From positions 1 to 35,131 of the forward strand of contig NZ_DIUM01000138.1 of assembly GCF_002423035.1 (NCBI RefSeq): a stretch of DNA of 35,131 nt, given 5' to 3'. The notes under the pieces are model-generated. The model searched no databases. It was given only the letters and a program-made list of their open reading frames with translations, and was not told where the DNA came from. How positions within the stretch are numbered: position 1 is the stretch's first letter; every line of letters begins with the position of its first letter. The DNA is from Thiocapsa sp. UBA6158 (GTDB lineage Bacteria; Pseudomonadota; Gammaproteobacteria; Chromatiales; Chromatiaceae). The translations under genes and the position numbers were made by a program. Shown here in pieces: positions 33,019 to 35,131 of the stretch.

Positions 33019-33024
33019 GCTATA
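33019..33024 (-). promoter_or_regulatory. candidate -10 element of the 6S RNA promoter
   Basis: TATAGC on the minus strand, about 10 nt before the predicted 6S 5' end, overlapping the zapA stop codon. The -35 region is weak (CTGGAC or GCTGGA). Confidence 0.4.
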
Positions 33025-33349
33025 CCCTTTCGCCTGACGCGTCCAGCGCCTGTTCGGCCGCCAGCGCTTTCGCGACGCGTTCCTGCAGGAGCACAAGCCG
33101 CGCGTCGATCTCGCCATTGGTCACGACGCGGGTTTTCCGAAGTTGAAACAGCTCATGGGCAATATTCAGAGCCGCCATCACGGCGATACGATCGGTGCCG
33201 ATCACGCGTCCGGTCTTGCGGACCTCGCGCATCTTGCCGTCGAGAATCCGTGCCGATTCGCGCAGTCCCTGTTCCTCGTCCGGTGCGCAGGCGATTCGGT
33301 AGTCCTTGTCGAGGATCCTGATGCTGACCTGAATCGGCTCGTCGCTCAT
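33020..33349 (-). CDS. zapA: cell division protein ZapA
   Basis: ZapA binds FtsZ and cross-links protofilaments at the division ring. 109 aa. The N-terminal FtsZ-binding head reads VSIRILDKDYRIACAPDEEQ with LRESARILDGKM. The C-terminal helix (VMAALNIAHELFQLRK and on) forms the tetramer coiled coil. A GGAGAG site precedes the ATG. It overlaps the stop of the upstream small coiled-coil gene by 4 bp (ATGA), so the two are coupled. The 6S RNA starts just after its stop. Confidence 0.95.
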   Translation of the reverse strand: MSDEPIQVSIRILDKDYRIACAPDEEQGLRESARILDGKMREVRKTGRVIGTDRIAVMAALNIAHELFQLRKTRVVTNGEIDARLVLLQERVAKALAAEQALDASGERV

Positions 33350-33555
33350 AGACTCTCCTCCATCGCGCGCAGACGCGACAACATGGCCTCGACTCGACTG
33401 CGTGCCTGCTCGGTCTTTTCGATCAGCTCGCCGCGCTCGCCGACCAGCGTCTCTTGGCGAGCTCGCAGGGATTTGTTTTCGTCGCGCAGGCGCTGATTCA
33501 GGCGGATCAAGGTCTCCACCTGTTGTTCCAATTGGTCGAGGTCGAAATGTGCCAA
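33346..33555 (-). CDS. small ZapB-like coiled-coil protein (TIGR02449-type)
   Basis: 69 aa, almost entirely a heptad-patterned helix: LDQLEQQVETLIRLNQRLRD, then ENKSLRARQETLVGERGELI and a Arg/Glu-rich tail. The short protein upstream of zapA in Gammaproteobacteria is of this type and is thought to act with ZapA at the division site. No ATG or GTG is available: the likely start is the TTG at 33555, with an ACGGAG site about 9 nt before it. The frame is open much further upstream only as a shadow of ygfB. A strong promoter lies ~30 bp upstream. Confidence 0.85.
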   Translation of the reverse strand: MAHFDLDQLEQQVETLIRLNQRLRDENKSLRARQETLVGERGELIEKTEQARSRVEAMLSRLRAMEESL

Positions 33556-33583
33556 AGTCCACGACTCCGTTGAAGTTCGTCGC

Positions 33584-33612
33584 ACTATAGAAGGGGTGCG
33601 GAGGGCGGTCAA
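33584..33612 (-). promoter_or_regulatory. sigma70 promoter for zapB-like/zapA (and fau region)
   Basis: On the minus strand TTGACC, exactly 17 bp, TATAGT: 5/6 and 5/6 matches to consensus. The predicted start is ~20 nt before the TTG start codon. Confidence 0.7.
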
Positions 33613-33630
33613 TCGCGCGAAAGCGCGTGG

Positions 33631-33636
33631 TATTAT
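33631..33636 (+). promoter_or_regulatory. candidate -10 element for ygfB-pepP
   Basis: TATTAT, a 5/6 match, with no good -35 at 16-18 bp. If used, transcription starts near 33643, just inside the first possible ygfB ATG, which would exclude that start. Confidence 0.35.
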
Positions 33637-33639
33637 CGC

Positions 33640-34257
33640 ATGGTTGCCGGGCTTTTGATCCTCCGGCACCCATCCCCGTTTCCGCCCTATCCCCGAGAGG
33701 AGGTCGCCACGAATATCGACGACGATCGGCTTGCCCGTTATCTGGCGGCGGGCGCGCTTTGCGCGACGCCCAGCGAGGCCCACGGCATCCTCTGCGGCCT
33801 GATGTGCGGCGGCGATGCGAACCCCGAGGCCACTTGGCTGCGCCAGCTCCGGCCCGAGTCCGATGCGGGCGATCTGCCGATCGAGGAGGGGCTCGAGGCC
33901 CTGTCGGCGTTGGCCCGCCTGACGCGCGAGGAGCTCGAGGCGTCCGAGTTCGCACTCACGCTGTTTTTGCCCGATGACACACGCCCCCTTGCAGAACGGG
34001 CGACGGCGCTCTATGACTGGGTGCGCGGGTTCCTCTACGCTTGGGGAACACTCGACCATACAGGTGCGGAGCCCTCGCCGGAGACCCGCGAGATCCTAGG
34101 TGATTTTACCGACGTGACCCGCATGGATCTCGACGGACTCGACGACGACGAGCAAAACGAAGAGGCATTGACCGAAGTGAGCGAATTCATCCGGGTTGCG
34201 GCGATGACGATCTACCAGGAGCGCGTTGTTGCTCGCGCGCCCTCGTCCGAGTCATGA
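33640..34257 (+). CDS. ygfB: UPF0149 family protein YgfB
   Basis: A YgfB-like helical protein of up to 205 aa. In Pseudomonas the homolog modulates gene expression and beta-lactam resistance; the biochemical role is unsettled. Core motifs: TPSEAHGILCGLMCGG (like E. coli TPAEMHGLISGMICGG), LFLPDD, WVRGFLYAWG, and a C-terminal EFIRVAAMTIYQE. The start is uncertain. The ATG at 33640 precedes ~20 residues unlike homologs. A strong GAGAGGAGG site (33695-33703) lies just before the conserved region, with no ATG, GTG or TTG after it, only ACG (33709) or ATC (33715) in frame. The stop overlaps the pepP ATG (ATGA). Confidence 0.88.
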   Translation: MVAGLLILRHPSPFPPYPREEVATNIDDDRLARYLAAGALCATPSEAHGILCGLMCGGDANPEATWLRQLRPESDAGDLPIEEGLEALSALARLTREELEASEFALTLFLPDDTRPLAERATALYDWVRGFLYAWGTLDHTGAEPSPETREILGDFTDVTRMDLDGLDDDEQNEEALTEVSEFIRVAAMTIYQERVVARAPSSES

Positions 34258-35131
34258 CGGCGGCCGAATACAAGCGACGCCGTCGTGCCCTGGCCAGCGC
34301 GATCGGCCCGAACGGCATCGCGATCCTTCCGGCCGCGCGCGAGGTCGTGCGCAATCGCGATGCCCACTACCCGTTTCGCCAGAACAGCGATTTCGTCTAT
34401 CTAACGGGCTTTTCCGAACCCGATGCCTTCGCCGTGATTGCGCCGAAGCGCAAAGACGGCGAGTACGTGCTCTTTTGTCGGCCTCGCGATCCGGAGCGCG
34501 AGCAGTGGGACGGCCGGCGCGCGGGCGTAGAAGGCGCGACTGCGGATTTCGGAGCCGATCAGGCGTATCCGCTGAGCGAGCTCGATACCATCATGCCGAC
34601 CCTGATCGACGGGCGCGAGCGCCTGTATTTTGCGATCGGGGTCGATGCGGCGCTCGATGCGCAGGTCATGGGTTGGGTCAACCGCGTTCGGGCCAACGTG
34701 CGCGCCGGCGCCGGCGCGCCCGAGACCTTCGTGACCATCGAGTCGGTCCTGCACGAGATGCGGCTGCGCAAGAGCCCTGCCGAGATCAAACAGATGCGCC
34801 GAGCCGCGGAGATCTCCGCCGCCGCCCACCGGCGGCTGATGCAGATCTGCGAGCCCGGCATGAACGAGTCCCGGCTCGAGGCCGAGTTTCATCACCTCTG
34901 CGCCGTCTCGGGTGCGCGCGATCAGGCGTACTCCCCGATCGTCGGCGGCGGCGCCAACGGCTGCATCCTGCACTACGTGGAAAACAACGCCCGCCTGAAC
35001 GACGGCGAGCTGCTGCTGATCGACGCCGGCTGCGAGCTGGACTGCTACGCCGCCGACATCACGCGCACCTTCCCCATCAACGGGCGCTTCAGCCCGGAGC
35101 AGAAGGCCCTGTACGAGATCGTGCTGGACGC
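34254..35131 (+). CDS. pepP: Xaa-Pro aminopeptidase, 5' part (runs off the window)
   Basis: PepP removes N-terminal residues preceding proline. It is a pita-bread metallopeptidase with two manganese ions. The first 292 codons are present. The N-terminal domain has RNRDAHYPFRQNSDFVYLTG and FCRPRDPEREQWDGRR. The catalytic domain begins near residue 165 (KSPAEIKQMRRAAEISAAAH), with YSPIVGGGANGCILHY and IDAGCELDCYAADITRTFP, which holds the first two metal-ligand aspartates. The His and two Glu ligands lie beyond the window end. It overlaps ygfB by 4 bp, as in the E. coli pepP/ygfB neighbourhood, although there the order of the operon continues to ubiH. Confidence 0.95.
   Translation, partial: MTAAEYKRRRRALASAIGPNGIAILPAAREVVRNRDAHYPFRQNSDFVYLTGFSEPDAFAVIAPKRKDGEYVLFCRPRDPEREQWDGRRAGVEGATADFGADQAYPLSELDTIMPTLIDGRERLYFAIGVDAALDAQVMGWVNRVRANVRAGAGAPETFVTIESVLHEMRLRKSPAEIKQMRRAAEISAAAHRRLMQICEPGMNESRLEAEFHHLCAVSGARDQAYSPIVGGGANGCILHYVENNARLNDGELLLIDAGCELDCYAADITRTFPINGRFSPEQKALYEIVLD

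Overview
The window is about 35 kb of GC-rich, densely coding Gammaproteobacterial chromosome. Gene order points to a purple sulfur bacterium or close relative (Chromatiales), but that placement is inference: no photosynthesis gene is present. Two blocks of core synteny are clear. The first is trpG-trpD-trpC-crp/vfr-osmC family-speD-coq7, the order known from Pseudomonas. The second is fau-ssrS(6S RNA)-zapA-zapB-like-ygfB-pepP, the order known from E. coli.

Region 1 (1-8.7 kb): trpE, a PIN toxin/antitoxin pair lying between trpE and trpG, then trpG, a 650-bp cluster of palindrome-ended repeats, trpD, trpC, a divergent Crp/Vfr regulator, a YhfA-like OsmC protein, speD and convergent coq7. Region 2 (8.8-17.1 kb): an Fe-S oxidoreductase subunit divergent from a thioredoxin-like 2Fe-2S ferredoxin, rplM-rpsI, tRNA-Gln(CUG), a major porin with a strong promoter and terminator, and rpiA divergent from ilvA. 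Through 3.1-15.6 kb run fourteen copies of an ~86-bp element with TAAACCGCG/CGCGGTTTA ends. They occur in two sequence classes (A and B), four times as a fixed A-spacer-B composite. They sit exactly on gene ends and supply stop codons.

Region 3 (17.1-32.2 kb) is accessory and free of these repeats. It holds a decayed group II intron (RT fragment plus domain V), a deleted transposase, a GGDEF fragment, and a minus-strand signalling cluster. That cluster contains a 7TM hybrid histidine kinase, a broken PAS-GGDEF-EAL gene carrying a small palindromic insertion, a CHASE-PAS-GGDEF-EAL protein, a PAS-GGDEF cyclase and a PAS-GGDEF-EAL-hemerythrin protein. An outer-membrane beta-barrel gene follows. 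A 16-bp sequence recurs in inverted orientation at both edges of this block, at the ends of ilvA and fau.

Region 4 (32.2-35.1 kb) returns to core genes: fau, 6S RNA, zapA, a zapB-like coiled-coil gene, ygfB and the 5' part of pepP, which runs off the window.

The most unusual features are the repeat family that forms gene boundaries and the c-di-GMP island with its oxygen-sensor-like hemerythrin fusion.
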